Shown here one piece after another: positions 1 to 8,521 of a stretch of DNA of 40,441 bases. The translations under genes and the position numbers were made by a program. The stretch is taken from positions 1 through 40,441 of the forward strand of contig ONCT01000020.1 in the NCBI GenBank assembly GCA_900316395.1, written 5' to 3'. Each line of letters opens with the position of its first letter. Position 1 is the stretch's first letter. The notes beneath the pieces were generated by a model. The model saw only the letters and a list, made by a program, of their open reading frames with translations, did no database searches and was not told the origin of the DNA. The DNA comes from an uncultured Lachnospiraceae bacterium. GTDB lineage: Bacteria > Bacillota > Clostridia > Lachnospirales > Lachnospiraceae.

Positions 1-130
1 GAGAACTATTTCCTAATATATACTAACCTCGAATTAAATCGTATATGAACGCCCAGACACCCCGGCTCCACATCCAACTTCATGAATACATCGCCCACCC
101 ATCTAAGAGGCGCTAATTATTTCTGCTGGG
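1..130. other. Non-coding stretch, nothing recognised
   Basis: I see no open reading frame with a ribosome binding site, no tRNA and no terminator in this stretch at the window edge. It is C-rich in places and leads directly into the long hairpin that starts near 131. It may hold the end of an upstream transcription unit that lies outside the window. Confidence 0.3.
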
Positions 131-420
131 ATTGGGGAGGGAAAGTGGCAGGAGGCGGAGGGGGCAGTGTGTGGACAGTTCTGGTGCGTATTAATTTGAG
201 CGAATGAATATGTTAGTTATTGATTGGTAGAGGAAAATTCGTGCCAGGGATGGCACGAATAGGTGCGAGCCGACTGGACGGAGGATCGAGCACCGGTTTC
301 CGTCTTGCGCTTAATTAGTATTTATATCAATAACTTACATATTCATCGCGAGAATTACCTTAGCAACAGAACTGTTCACACACTCCCCCTCTATGCCTCC
401 CACCACCCACCTCTCCACCT
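131..420. ncRNA. Long imperfect hairpin, candidate structured RNA
   Basis: A G-rich left arm (about 131-222) pairs with a C-rich right arm (about 325-420) over roughly 90 positions. The best blocks are the 18-base match around 172-190 with 365-385 and the 20-base match around 203-223 with 325-347, each with one mismatch. The roughly 100-base interior has its own structure: a perfect 9-bp hairpin at 237-259 (ATTCGTGCC, five-base loop, GGCACGAAT) and short GC-rich helices between about 260 and 307, such as GACGGA with TCCGTC. It is more GC-rich than its surroundings and has no coding potential. Neither strand ends in a T-run. It could be a structured RNA or a DNA-level inverted repeat. I could not match it to a named RNA family, so the ncRNA label is an inference. 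Confidence 0.35.
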
Positions 421-431
421 CAGCAAATAAA

Positions 432-458
432 TTAGCACTCGCCACTTGACAGTGCTAA
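432..458 (+). promoter_or_regulatory. CIRCE element (HrcA operator)
   Basis: TTAGCACTC, nine bases, then CAGTGCTAA. This matches the CIRCE consensus (TTAGCACTC-N9-GAGTGCTAA) at every arm position but one. It overlaps the -35 hexamer of the clpB promoter, so HrcA binding would block RNA polymerase. HrcA itself is not in the window. Confidence 0.93.
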
Positions 459-474
459 CAATGGGTGTTATTAT
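446..474 (+). promoter_or_regulatory. clpB promoter, sigma-A type
   Basis: TTGACA (446-451), 17 bases, TATTAT (469-474). The -35 lies inside the CIRCE element. Transcription would start near 481, which rules out any upstream in-frame clpB start at 465. Confidence 0.85.
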
Positions 475-533
475 ATCATCAGGTAATAGATGCAGACCTG
501 CGTTTGCGAATAAAGAAAAAAGGGGGCGATCCT

Positions 534-3110
534 ATGAACATCACTAAATTCACACAGAAATCACAAGAAGCGGTAGCAGATGTTGAGAAGCTAGCGTACG
601 AGTACGGGAATCAGGAGTTAGAGGAAGAGCATTTGCTAGTTGCACTTCTTAGACAAGAGGATGGTTTGATTCCTAAGCTAATAGAGAAGATGGAGATTGA
701 TCTTGACCATTTCAAGACTACGGCAATTAAGGCACTTGAAGCGAGAACCAAGGTCAGCGGCGGCCAGCTTGTAATGGGCAATTATCTGAACAAGGTGCTA
801 ATCTCTGCTGAGGATGTTGCCAAGTCAATGGGAGATGAATATGTATCTGTTGAGCATCTTATGATTAGCATGATTAATAATCCTAATAAGGCCATTGCCA
901 AGATTCTTGGTGAGTATGCAATTACTAAGGATAGATTCCTTAAGGCGTTGTCAGAGGTTAGAGGTAATGTAAGGGTTACAAGTGATAATCCTGAGGTTAC
1001 TTATGATACTTTAGAGAAGTACGGATATGACCTTGTTGAAAGAGCCAGGACACAGAAGCTAGACCCAGTTATTGGCAGGGATAGTGAGATAAGAAATGTT
1101 ATTCGTATCCTTTCAAGAAAGACCAAGAATAACCCTGTATTAATTGGTGAGCCTGGTGTTGGTAAGACAGCGGTAATTGAAGGTCTGGCGCAGCGTATTG
1201 TTAGAGGTGATGTGCCTGAGACTCTTAAGGACAAGAGACTATTTGCCTTGGAAATGGGCTCAATTATAGCAGGTGCCAAGTATAGAGGTGAATTTGAGGA
1301 GAGACTTAAGGCGGTTCTTGACGAGATTAAGAATTCCAATGGCGAGATAATTCTATTTATTGATGAACTTCATACTATTGTTGGAGCTGGTAAGAATGAT
1401 GGTGCCCTTGATGCAGGAAATATGCTTAAGCCTATGCTTGCAAGGGGAGAGCTTCACTGTATTGGTGCCACAACATTAGATGAATATAGAGAATATATTG
1501 AAGAAGATAAGGCTTTAGAGAGACGTTTTCAACCAGTACTTGTTGACGAGCCAACAGTAGAGGATACCATATCAATTCTTCGTGGATTGAAGGAACGCTA
1601 CGAAGTATTCCATGGAGTTAAGATTATGGATGCTGCCTTGGTTACTGCAGCACAGTTGTCTGACAGGTACATTTCCGATAGATTCCTTCCAGACAAGGCA
1701 ATTGACTTAGTTGATGAGGCATGTGCATTGATTAAGACAGAGCTTGATTCTCTTCCAGCAGAGCTTGATGAGATGAACAGGCGAATTATGCAGTTAGAGA
1801 TAGAAGAGACAGCTCTTAAGAAGGAGGATGACAGATTAAGCAAGGAGCGTCTTGAGGCACTAGAGCAAGAGCTTGCAGAGCTTCGAGATGAGTTCAATGC
1901 CAAGAAAGCAACATGGGACAATGAGAAGGAAGCTGTTAACAAGGTTACAACTCTTCGAGAAGAATTAGAGCATATTCGTGATGAGATTAAGATGGCGGAG
2001 CAGACATATGACCTTAATCGTGCTGCGGAGCTTCAGTATGGTGAGCTTCCTAGATTAGAGAAGGAACTAGATGCTCAGGAAGAACTGTTAAGCAAGAAAG
2101 GTGTTACTCTGGTTCATGAGAAGGTTTCAGAGGAAGAGATTACAAGAATCATTTCACGCTGGACAGGTATTCCTGTATCTAAGCTTACTGAGTCAGAGCG
2201 TAACAAGACACTCAATCTTGAGGATGAGCTTCATAAGAGAGTTATTGGTCAGAACGAAGCTGTTAACAAGGTGGCAGAAGCTATAATCAGGTCTAAGGCT
2301 GGTATCAAGGACCCTGGCAAACCAATCGGTTCCTTCCTGTTCTTAGGACCAACTGGTGTTGGTAAGACAGAGCTTGCTAAGACACTTGCTAGGAATCTTT
2401 TTGACGATGAGAATAATATGGTTAGAATTGATATGAGTGAGTACATGGAGAAGCATTCTGTGTCTCGTCTTATTGGAGCGCCTCCGGGATATGTGGGCTA
2501 TGACCAGGGCGGTCAGCTTACAGAGGCTGTAAGACGTAAGCCATATAGCGTTGTACTCTTTGATGAAGTTGAGAAGGCTCACCCTGACGTATTTAACGTG
2601 CTCCTTCAGGTCCTTGACGATGGACGAATTACTGACTCAAGAGGCAGGACCGTTGACTTTAAGAATACAATAATTATTCTTACATCTAACCTGGGTTCTG
2701 GCTATCTTCTTGAGGGCATGGATGATGACGGAAATGTTAATGCAGAAGCTGAAGAGCTTGTTATGAACGAAGTTAGAAGAAGTTTCAGACCAGAGTTCCT
2801 TAACAGACTAGATGAGATATTGATGTTCAAGCCGCTTACTAAGGAGGGTGTATCTAGTATTGTAGACATCCTTATGGATGAGCTTAATGAACGCCTAGAG
2901 GATAGAGAACTTAGGGTTGAACTTACAGATGCTGCAAAGCAGTTTGTAGTTGATAATGGTTACGATGCAACCTACGGTGCAAGACCTCTTAAGAGATATT
3001 TGCAGAGAAATGTTGAGACCTTGGCTGCTAAGAAAATTCTTGAAGGCAACTTATCAGTAGATACAACAATGACAGTTGATGTTGTTGATGGAGCGTTAAC
3101 AATACTATAA
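534..3110 (+). CDS. clpB: ATP-dependent chaperone ClpB
   Basis: 858-residue Hsp100 disaggregase, a cytoplasmic hexamer that threads aggregated proteins through its pore, working with DnaK/DnaJ/GrpE. Domain order: Clp_N double repeat (about 1-145), first AAA+ module with Walker A GEPGVGKT (205-212) and Walker B LFIDELH (around 275), the coiled-coil middle domain (about 410-530) that separates ClpB from ClpA/ClpC, second AAA+ module with Walker A GPTGVGKT (605-612), then the C-terminal D2-small domain. Length is normal for ClpB. The start is the ATG at 534, preceded by AGGGGGC at 521-527; an upstream in-frame start at 465 would lie inside the promoter. Transcribed alone from a CIRCE-overlapped promoter and closed by the 3189-3258 hairpin, so expression should be heat-inducible through HrcA. 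Confidence 0.97.
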   Translation: MNITKFTQKSQEAVADVEKLAYEYGNQELEEEHLLVALLRQEDGLIPKLIEKMEIDLDHFKTTAIKALEARTKVSGGQLVMGNYLNKVLISAEDVAKSMGDEYVSVEHLMISMINNPNKAIAKILGEYAITKDRFLKALSEVRGNVRVTSDNPEVTYDTLEKYGYDLVERARTQKLDPVIGRDSEIRNVIRILSRKTKNNPVLIGEPGVGKTAVIEGLAQRIVRGDVPETLKDKRLFALEMGSIIAGAKYRGEFEERLKAVLDEIKNSNGEIILFIDELHTIVGAGKNDGALDAGNMLKPMLARGELHCIGATTLDEYREYIEEDKALERRFQPVLVDEPTVEDTISILRGLKERYEVFHGVKIMDAALVTAAQLSDRYISDRFLPDKAIDLVDEACALIKTELDSLPAELDEMNRRIMQLEIEETALKKEDDRLSKERLEALEQELAELRDEFNAKKATWDNEKEAVNKVTTLREELEHIRDEIKMAEQTYDLNRAAELQYGELPRLEKELDAQEELLSKKGVTLVHEKVSEEEITRIISRWTGIPVSKLTESERNKTLNLEDELHKRVIGQNEAVNKVAEAIIRSKAGIKDPGKPIGSFLFLGPTGVGKTELAKTLARNLFDDENNMVRIDMSEYMEKHSVSRLIGAPPGYVGYDQGGQLTEAVRRKPYSVVLFDEVEKAHPDVFNVLLQVLDDGRITDSRGRTVDFKNTIIILTSNLGSGYLLEGMDDDGNVNAEAEELVMNEVRRSFRPEFLNRLDEILMFKPLTKEGVSSIVDILMDELNERLEDRELRVELTDAAKQFVVDNGYDATYGARPLKRYLQRNVETLAAKKILEGNLSVDTTMTVDVVDGALTIL

Positions 3111-3188
3111 TTACTCAAATTAGGGTAAAGATAAAATAATTTATATAAACTAAAGATATAAATACATTTGCGAGACTGTAAAACAAAT

Positions 3189-3258
3189 AACACTTCCTGT
3201 ATTAAGGTGCCCCCCCTAAAAATAAATCTTTAGGCGGCATCTTGCTACAGGAAGTGTT
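3189..3258. terminator. Long bidirectional terminator hairpin
   Basis: A perfect 13-bp outer stem (AACACTTCCTGTA / TACAGGAAGTGTT) encloses an inner stem (GGTGCCCCCCCTAAA with CTTTAGGCGGCATC, imperfect). It sits 79 bases after the clpB stop and 41 bases beyond the stop of the convergent gene at 3299-3574, so it can serve both. A short T-run follows on the plus strand. Confidence 0.7.
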
Positions 3259-3298
3259 TTGTGTTTAGATGTAATATTTTGTTTAGATATTATCTTTT

Positions 3299-3574
3299 TT
3301 AAATGCTATCTTTAAACAAGTTAGCTGTATAGGTGTCGAATTTGTCTTCAACCCACTGTGCAAATTCTGATTTGGATACCTTTTCGCCAAGACCTTCGAT
3401 GCGAATCTTACATTTATCCAAACGATTGTATATGCTTACCAGGATATCGTTAAGTGAAGCCTGTGTAACAATAGAACCTGTTTCATCAAGCTCGAATAGA
3501 ATATCAAGGACATCTTTGCCGAAATTATCGCTTTCCTCCACGAATTTATATAATTCATTATAGGTTTTAATCAT
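3299..3574 (-). CDS. Small hypothetical protein
   Basis: 91 residues, acidic, predicted soluble, with no signal peptide or membrane segment. I do not recognise the family. The start is the ATG whose A is at 3574, because it is preceded on the reverse strand by a strong AGGAGG-type site; the open frame continues 28 codons further upstream without a good site. The sequence is mostly amphipathic helix (for example NELYKFVEE and SIYNRLDKCKIRIEGLGEKV). It lies alone between clpB and rarA in convergent orientation with clpB. Confidence 0.65.
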   Translation of the reverse strand: MIKTYNELYKFVEESDNFGKDVLDILFELDETGSIVTQASLNDILVSIYNRLDKCKIRIEGLGEKVSKSEFAQWVEDKFDTYTANLFKDSI

Positions 3575-3641
3575 GATATTTCCTCCTTTTCCAACATTTA
3601 TAACACACGATACATTTTCTTTGAATATAATTTTACAATAG

Positions 3642-3669
3642 TTGAAAGGAAAGGACAAGAAGTTATGAT
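3642..3669 (+). promoter_or_regulatory. Probable rarA promoter
   Basis: TTGAAA (3642-3647), 16 bases, TATGAT (3664-3669), 68 bases before the rarA start. It also lies just upstream of the divergent small gene at 3299-3574. Confidence 0.5.
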
Positions 3670-3736
3670 ATAATTGTGTAAGTTAGTTTACATAATTGAA
3701 TTATATGGATTGTTTTAAAATAAAGGGTACACAATT

Positions 3737-5062
3737 ATGGATATGTTTGAATACATGCGTGAAAAAAATAATAAAAAGGAGTCGCCCCTTGCTTCCCGTC
3801 TTCGTCCAACTACGCTAGAAGAGGTTGTGGGGCAAGAGCACATTATTGGCAAGGACAAGCTTTTATATCGTGCCATTAAGGCAGATAAGATTAGCTCCAT
3901 TATTTTCTATGGGCCACCAGGTACAGGTAAGACCACCTTGGCTAAGGTAATTGCCTGCACCACCAAGGCTGAGTTCAAGCAGATTAATGCAACCTCAAGC
4001 GGTAAGAAGGATATGCAGGAGGTTGTGGAAAATGCTAAGGATAACCTGGGAATGTATGGCAAGAAGACAATACTTTTTATTGACGAGATTCATAGATTCA
4101 ACAAAGCCCAGCAGGATTATCTCCTTCCATTTGTGGAGGATGGAACAGTGATTCTAATTGGAGCAACTACGGAGAATCCTTATTTTGAAGTTAACTCCGC
4201 TTTGGTGTCTCGCTCGATTATATTCGAGCTTCATACCCTGTCGAAGGAAGACATTGCCACGCTAATTGTCAGGGCAATAGAGGATAAGGAGAAGGGCCTT
4301 GGGGCATATAATGCCTGCATTGATGATGATGCATTAGAGTTCTTATCTGACGCTGCTAATGGTGATGCAAGAAATGCTCTTAATGCAATTGAGCTAGGTG
4401 TCCTTACAACTGAACCTGATAAGGATGGCAGGATTCATATCACATTAGATGTTGCGAGTGAATGTATTCAGCGTCGCGCCCTTAAGTATGACAAGGACGG
4501 TGACAATCACTACGATACCATATCAGCATTTATTAAGAGTATGAGGGGCTCTGATCCTGACGCAGCAATCTACTACCTTGCGAGAATGCTAAGTGCAGGA
4601 GAGGATGTTAAGTTCATCGCCAGACGAATTATGATATGTGCATCAGAGGATGTGGGAAATGCTGATCCTAACGCCATAGTTGTTGCCACATCAGCAGCCC
4701 AGGCAGTAGAGCGAATCGGCATGCCAGAAAGTCAGATTATATTAGCTCAGGCGGCAAGCTATGTAGCTCTTGCCCCTAAGTCGAATTCGTCTGTCATAGC
4801 AATTGGTAAAGCTATGGATTATGTAGCTTCCAACCCGGCATATCACATACCGCCATATCTGCAGGACGCGCACTATTCTAACGCCAAGGACTTAGGTCGT
4901 GGCATTGGCTACATGTACGCCCATGATTACAAGAACCACTATGCACCGCAGCAGTACCTTCCTGATGAGGTTGTAGGGGAGACATTCTATGAACTATCAG
5001 ACATGGGCTACGAGCAGAAGCTTAAGGAGCACATGGACCGTATTAAGCGAGAGGCTGAGTAG
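3737..5062 (+). CDS. rarA: Replication-associated recombination protein RarA (MgsA)
   Basis: 441-residue AAA+ ATPase related to clamp loaders and to eukaryotic WRNIP1/Mgs1. It acts at stalled replication forks in the cytoplasm together with SSB. Visible motifs: PLASRLRPTTLEEVVGQEH at the start of the AAA+ module, Walker A GPPGTGKT (59-66), Walker B ILFIDEIHRF (around 112-121), sensor 1 GATTEN, and the long C-terminal tetramerisation region containing PPYLQDAHY. Length matches the family (about 430-450). It stands alone: the promoter is at 3642-3669 and the next plus-strand genes, hicAB, have their own promoter. The only base that decides the start is the ATG at 3737; an equally plausible second Met is at codon 3. 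Confidence 0.95.
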   Translation: MDMFEYMREKNNKKESPLASRLRPTTLEEVVGQEHIIGKDKLLYRAIKADKISSIIFYGPPGTGKTTLAKVIACTTKAEFKQINATSSGKKDMQEVVENAKDNLGMYGKKTILFIDEIHRFNKAQQDYLLPFVEDGTVILIGATTENPYFEVNSALVSRSIIFELHTLSKEDIATLIVRAIEDKEKGLGAYNACIDDDALEFLSDAANGDARNALNAIELGVLTTEPDKDGRIHITLDVASECIQRRALKYDKDGDNHYDTISAFIKSMRGSDPDAAIYYLARMLSAGEDVKFIARRIMICASEDVGNADPNAIVVATSAAQAVERIGMPESQIILAQAASYVALAPKSNSSVIAIGKAMDYVASNPAYHIPPYLQDAHYSNAKDLGRGIGYMYAHDYKNHYAPQQYLPDEVVGETFYELSDMGYEQKLKEHMDRIKREAE

Positions 5063-5086
5063 AGCTGATACCTGCTAATATAACGG

Positions 5087-5138
5087 TGTGTAAATTTGTG
5101 TATAAAATATTGACATGATGTGTAAAAAAGTGTATTAT
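5087..5138 (+). promoter_or_regulatory. hicAB promoter with direct-repeat operator
   Basis: A near-consensus promoter, TTGACA (5110-5115), 17 bases, TATTAT (5133-5138), lies 22 bases before hicA. Two direct repeats of TGTGTAAAnnnGTGTAT begin at 5087 and 5119, exactly 32 bp (three helical turns) apart, and flank or overlap the -35 and -10. HicB proteins with ribbon-helix-helix tails repress their own operon, so these repeats are the likely operator. The repeat and the promoter are seen directly; the operator role is inference. Confidence 0.7.
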
Positions 5139-5160
5139 ATACTTGTGAAGGGGAGAGTAA

Positions 5161-5331
5161 ATGAAGAGGAAAGATCTAGTAAAAAAGCTTGAAAAAGGTG
5201 GATTTCAACTAAAAAAGCATGGGAGTAATCATGATATATATGTTAGGGGAAAAGAAATAGAAGAAGTGCCAAGACATAACGAAATCAATGAGTACACCGC
5301 TAAGGCAATATTAAAGAGAAGAGGATTATAA
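5161..5331 (+). CDS. hicA: HicA-type mRNA interferase toxin
   Basis: 56 residues, a full-length HicA. These toxins have a double-stranded-RNA-binding-like fold and cleave mRNA without ribosomes. Recognisable elements are MKRKDLVKKLEKGGFQL, the GSNHDIY segment with the conserved catalytic histidine (residue 24) and the C-terminal AKAILKRRGL helix. The ATG at 5161 has the site AAGGGGAG eight bases upstream. It comes first in the operon, 41 bases before its antitoxin hicB, which is the usual hicAB order. It is easily missed because of its size. The identification rests on motif match and on the adjacent HicB. Confidence 0.88.
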   Translation: MKRKDLVKKLEKGGFQLKKHGSNHDIYVRGKEIEEVPRHNEINEYTAKAILKRRGL

Positions 5332-5372
5332 AAATATAATTATAAAAAATATAATCTGGAAGGAGAAAGGTT

Positions 5373-5792
5373 ATGAAAAAAGCATATGTAACATTTTTGA
5401 CACCTACTCATGATGATGACGATACATATCTGGTTGAAGTGCCAGATTTAGAAATACTTACAGAGGGGCATGGTCTAGAAGAAGCTATTTATATGGCAAG
5501 AGATGCGATTGGTATTAAAGGGATCTATATGGAAGATGAAGGACAAAACATTCCAGAACCAACAAGTATAAATGAGGTTGATGAGTCCAAAGCGACATAT
5601 AAGGATGTTGGAAAATCTATAGTTACGCTTGTTGATATCGATTTTTATGAATACAGAAAGAAAGTCGACAACAAATCAGTTAGAAGAAATGTAACAATTC
5701 CTAATTGGCTTAATAAAAAAGCTGAGGAAGAAAACCTTAATGTATCCAGAGTGCTACAAGAAGCCCTAATGGAAAAACTTGGCACATCATAG
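5373..5792 (+). CDS. hicB: HicB-type antitoxin with ribbon-helix-helix tail
   Basis: 139 residues. The N-terminal half is the degenerate RNase H-like HicB fold that binds and covers HicA (TYLVEVPDLEILTEGHGLEEA, then the AIYMARDAIG helix). The C-terminal 35 residues (RRNVTIPNWLNKKAEE followed by NVSRVLQEALMEKL) read as a ribbon-helix-helix DNA-binding domain, which would bind the 32-bp-spaced repeats upstream of hicA. The start has GGAAGGAGAAAGG just upstream. The operon ends at the hairpin 5868-5899. HicAB acts in the cytoplasm as a stress-responsive or element-stabilising toxin-antitoxin pair; no other mobile-element genes are adjacent. Confidence 0.9.
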   Translation: MKKAYVTFLTPTHDDDDTYLVEVPDLEILTEGHGLEEAIYMARDAIGIKGIYMEDEGQNIPEPTSINEVDESKATYKDVGKSIVTLVDIDFYEYRKKVDNKSVRRNVTIPNWLNKKAEEENLNVSRVLQEALMEKLGTS

Positions 5793-5867
5793 AAGGATAT
5801 AGTTGACAGGGGGTATTATTATGTCTTGACAAAACAACGTTGAGAGTCATTTGTCATATTTCCATCA

Positions 5868-5910
5868 AACGCTTATTGACATTAAGTTCAATAAGCGTTA
5901 TTTTATTTAT
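5868..5910 (+). terminator. Terminator of hicAB
   Basis: Perfect 12-bp stem, AACGCTTATTGA / TCAATAAGCGTT, with an eight-base loop, followed by TATTTTATTTAT. Confidence 0.85.
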
Positions 5911-5982
5911 ACTCTAGCAAGAATAGTCAAGATTCTTTGGAGTGATTTATGGGTTTAATCACTTCGTCAATTGTCACATAAG

Positions 5983-6132
5983 ATGATATCTATTTTTGAG
6001 GAAAGAAATTCTTGCAAAAACCATTTTGAAAACTATATTGTATCTGACATAGATGGAAAGTTATATTTATATGATTTGGCGACAACAAAAAAAGAAACGA
6101 GTAAGCCGCTTGAGTCGTTGACTGTACGGTAG
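5983..6132 (+). CDS. Doubtful 49-residue frame, possible gene remnant
   Basis: An ATG frame of 49 codons (MISIFEERNS through PLESLTVR) without a convincing ribosome binding site. The segment DIDGKLYLYDLATTKKETSKP reads like real protein, with charged and aromatic residues in a natural mix. It could be the tail of a decayed gene left next to the hicAB cassette. A stop lies in frame nine codons upstream of the ATG. An imperfect hairpin overlaps its end. I do not recognise a family and would not defend it as an expressed gene. Confidence 0.2.
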   Translation: MISIFEERNSCKNHFENYIVSDIDGKLYLYDLATTKKETSKPLESLTVR

Positions 6133-6214
6133 TAAACTTCGTTTCTTATGAACTAATATTATTATAAAAACGTAGAAAAGTCAATGATTAAAACCTGCCT
6201 AGATTAAAGAGTGA

Positions 6215-6263
6215 TGACAAACTTGTTTTGTCAACACATGGTTGACAAACTTATTTTGTCAAC
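6215..6263. promoter_or_regulatory. Tandem palindromes, probable two-site operator
   Basis: Two copies of a TTGACAAA-N5-TTTGTCAA-type palindrome. The second (6241-6263) has perfect 9-bp arms, GTTGACAAA / TTTGTCAAC; the first (6215-6233) has 7-bp arms. Their centres are 28 bp apart. They lie 118 bases upstream of the aminotransferase operon. The repressor is unknown and I do not recognise the box. Confidence 0.55.
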
Positions 6264-6380
6264 ATTACCTACTACACTACATTTGCGCAGGAAATTTTGT
6301 GTAAAAAATAAATGTAATGAAAGCTGAAATAGTGTAAAATATATTAGGTTAACTATATTTAGAAAAGGAAAAAAAGAAAA

Positions 6381-7664
6381 ATGCAGGATTACACTAAGAT
6401 GTCGAAAGACGAATTGTTAGAAGAAAAGGCTAAGGTAGAAGCCAAGTACAAAGAGTACAAGGATATGGGGCTTAAGCTGGATATGTCGAGAGGTAAGCCA
6501 TCCTCAGACCAGCTTGACAAGTGTATGCCTATTCTTGATGCTCTTACATCTAAGGATGACATCCATGCTTCTAATGGCTTTGATACTAGAAATTATGGAC
6601 TTGTAGATGGACTTCCTGAAGCCAAGGAGCTTATGGCAGCCATTATGGATACTAAGCCTGAAAATGTTATTATATCAGGCAATGCTTCGCTTAGCATTAT
6701 GTATGATACTATCGCCAGAGCTCATTCATTTGGTATTATGGGTTCTACTCCATGGTGCAAGCTTGATAAGGTTAAATTCTTATGTCCTGTTCCAGGATAT
6801 GACAGACACTTTGGTGTTACAGAGACATTTGGCATTGAGATGATTAATATCCCAATGAATGATGATGGTCCTGATATGGACTTAGTTGAGAAATATGTTA
6901 GTGAGGATGAGGCTGTTAAGGGAATATGGTGTGTTCCTAAGTTTTCTAACCCAGGTGGAGTAGTATATTCTGATGAGGTTGTAAGAAGATTCGCTAACCT
7001 AAAGCCTAAGGCTAAGGATTTTAGAATTTATTGGGATAATGCTTACGCAGTTCACTACCTATATGATGAGGTGATTGATATTCCAGATATTATTGAGGAA
7101 TGTGCCAAGGCAGGCAATTCTAATCTTGTATATGAGTTCTGCTCAACATCTAAGATAAGCTTTGCTGGTGGCGGAATATCTGCTATGGCTACTTCACAGG
7201 AGAATATCGAGGATATTAAGAAGACTCTTACTAAGCAGACTATTGGTCCTGACAAGATTAACCAGCTTCGCCACGTAAGATATTTTAAGGATAAGAATGG
7301 AATCCTTGAGCATATGAAGGTGTTAGCAACAGAGCTTAGACCTAGGTTCGAGCTTGTTATTAAGATATTAGATGAAGAAATCAAGGGCAGTGGCGCCGGC
7401 ACATACAATGCGCCTAGGGGCGGATACTTTGTGGCATTTAATGCTATGGAAGGTTGTGCTAATAGAATAGTTGATCTTGCCAAGGAGGCAGGAGTTGTAC
7501 TTACGGGAGCAGGCGCACCTTTCCCATATCACAAGGACCCTAAGGATTCAGTTATAAGAATTGCTCCTTCTTATCCATCAATGAAGGACTTAGAGGAAGC
7601 AGCTAAGATATTTACAGTATGTGTTAAGTTAGCAACTATTGAGAAGTTACTTGAGAATAAGTAG
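6381..7664 (+). CDS. Aspartate aminotransferase, class Ic (PF12897 type)
   Basis: 427-residue PLP-dependent transaminase of the Ic branch, which swaps the amino group between aspartate and 2-oxoglutarate. Family hallmarks: LDMSRGKPSSDQLD near the N-terminus, the NYGLVDGLPEAKELMA stretch, SGNASLSIMYD for phosphate binding, PKFSNPGGVVYSDE, WDNAYAVHYLYD, and the Schiff-base lysine at residue 258 in CSTSKISFAGGG. The C-terminal part carries RGGYFVAFN and the IRIAPSYPS arginine segment that binds the substrate carboxylate. It is the first gene of a six-gene operon with proC and aspartokinase, which places it in aspartate/proline amino-acid metabolism. The ATG at 6381 follows AGAAAAGGAAAAAAAG, a weak purine-rich site. 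No gene symbol is used because the Ic branch has no settled one. Confidence 0.9.
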   Translation: MQDYTKMSKDELLEEKAKVEAKYKEYKDMGLKLDMSRGKPSSDQLDKCMPILDALTSKDDIHASNGFDTRNYGLVDGLPEAKELMAAIMDTKPENVIISGNASLSIMYDTIARAHSFGIMGSTPWCKLDKVKFLCPVPGYDRHFGVTETFGIEMINIPMNDDGPDMDLVEKYVSEDEAVKGIWCVPKFSNPGGVVYSDEVVRRFANLKPKAKDFRIYWDNAYAVHYLYDEVIDIPDIIEECAKAGNSNLVYEFCSTSKISFAGGGISAMATSQENIEDIKKTLTKQTIGPDKINQLRHVRYFKDKNGILEHMKVLATELRPRFELVIKILDEEIKGSGAGTYNAPRGGYFVAFNAMEGCANRIVDLAKEAGVVLTGAGAPFPYHKDPKDSVIRIAPSYPSMKDLEEAAKIFTVCVKLATIEKLLENK

Positions 7665-7673
7665 AGGTTGGAT

Positions 7674-8504
7674 ATGGCTAAGAAAATTGGTTTTATCGGA
7701 TGTGGCAATATGGGTTCAAGCATTCTGTCAGGAATTCTTGATGCCGGATTATATGATAAGAGTGATGTGCTAGTATCATGTCGTTCTGAGAGCTCTAAGG
7801 ATAGAATTACAGAAGAGTTTGGTGTGTCGATTGTGGGAAATGCTGATGTGGCTAAGAAATGTGATGTGATTTTTTTAGCTGTTAAGCCTAATGTATTTCC
7901 AGAGGTTATTCCTGAGGTGAGTAAGGCGATTCCAGAAAACAAGATGCCGCTTATTATTTCAATTGCAGCAGGAATGACTATTAGTAAGATAGAGGAAATG
8001 TTCTCTAGCAATAGCCTGTTTGGCAGAGACATCAAGCTAATTCGTTCTATGCCTAACACACCTGCTCTTGTAGGTGAAGCAATGTCAGCTTTATGTGTTA
8101 ACGCCAATGTCACTGATGAGGACAAGGAGCTGGCCCTTAAGATATTCGAAAGCTTCGGTCAGGCAGAATTCGTAGATGAAAAGCTTATGGATGCTGTTAT
8201 TGGAGTAAGCGGTTCATCCCCTGCATACATATATATGTTAATTGAGGCCATGGCTGATGGGGCAGTGCTTGCTGGCATGCCAAGAAGTCAGGCTTATAAG
8301 TTCGCGGCTCAGTCCGTTCTTGGCTCTGCTAAAATGGTTCTTGAGACCAACATACATCCTGGTGAGCTTAAGGACGCAGTTTGTTCCCCGGGAGGAACGA
8401 CAATAGAAGGTGTTGCCGCATTAGAGAGACAAGGCTTTAGAGATGCGATTATTGCAGCTGAGAAGGCTTGTATAGATAAATCAATTGAGATGTCTAAACA
8501 GTAA
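7674..8504 (+). CDS. proC: Pyrroline-5-carboxylate reductase
   Basis: 276 residues. It catalyses the last step of proline synthesis, the NAD(P)H-dependent reduction of 1-pyrroline-5-carboxylate to proline, as a cytoplasmic oligomer. The Rossmann nucleotide loop GFIGCGNMG is at residues 6-14, followed by FLAVKPNVF, RSMPNTPALVGEAM, GVSGSSPAYIYMLIEAMADG and the signature HPGELKDAVCSPGGTTIEG near the C-terminus. Length is standard. The start is the ATG at 7674 with AGAGG at 7663-7667; a TTG two codons earlier would overlap that site. It follows the aminotransferase stop by nine bases. Confidence 0.96.
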   Translation: MAKKIGFIGCGNMGSSILSGILDAGLYDKSDVLVSCRSESSKDRITEEFGVSIVGNADVAKKCDVIFLAVKPNVFPEVIPEVSKAIPENKMPLIISIAAGMTISKIEEMFSSNSLFGRDIKLIRSMPNTPALVGEAMSALCVNANVTDEDKELALKIFESFGQAEFVDEKLMDAVIGVSGSSPAYIYMLIEAMADGAVLAGMPRSQAYKFAAQSVLGSAKMVLETNIHPGELKDAVCSPGGTTIEGVAALERQGFRDAIIAAEKACIDKSIEMSKQ

Positions 8505-8521
8505 GGTGGAGTAGAAAACTA

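Larger units (their letters stand above)
5793..6380. other. 588-base intergenic region
   Basis: Between hicB and the aminotransferase operon. It holds the hicAB terminator (5868-5899), a small 7-bp hairpin at 5941-5963, a doubtful 49-codon frame (5983-6132), an imperfect hairpin with an AAGAAACGA / TCGTTTCTT stem between about 6095 and 6150, and two tandem palindromes at 6215-6263. The last 110 bases before 6381 are AT-rich and should contain the operon promoter, but I could not pick one hexamer pair with confidence. Confidence 0.5.

Noticed and set aside
465..533. N-terminal extension of ClpB from an ATG at 465
   Set aside because: It lies inside the promoter (-10 at 469-474) and lacks a ribosome binding site; the ATG at 534 has one and fits the family.
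5087..5910. Mobile-element origin for hicAB
   Set aside because: No integrase, transposase, attachment repeats or clear composition change around it; a simple chromosomal toxin-antitoxin cassette explains it.
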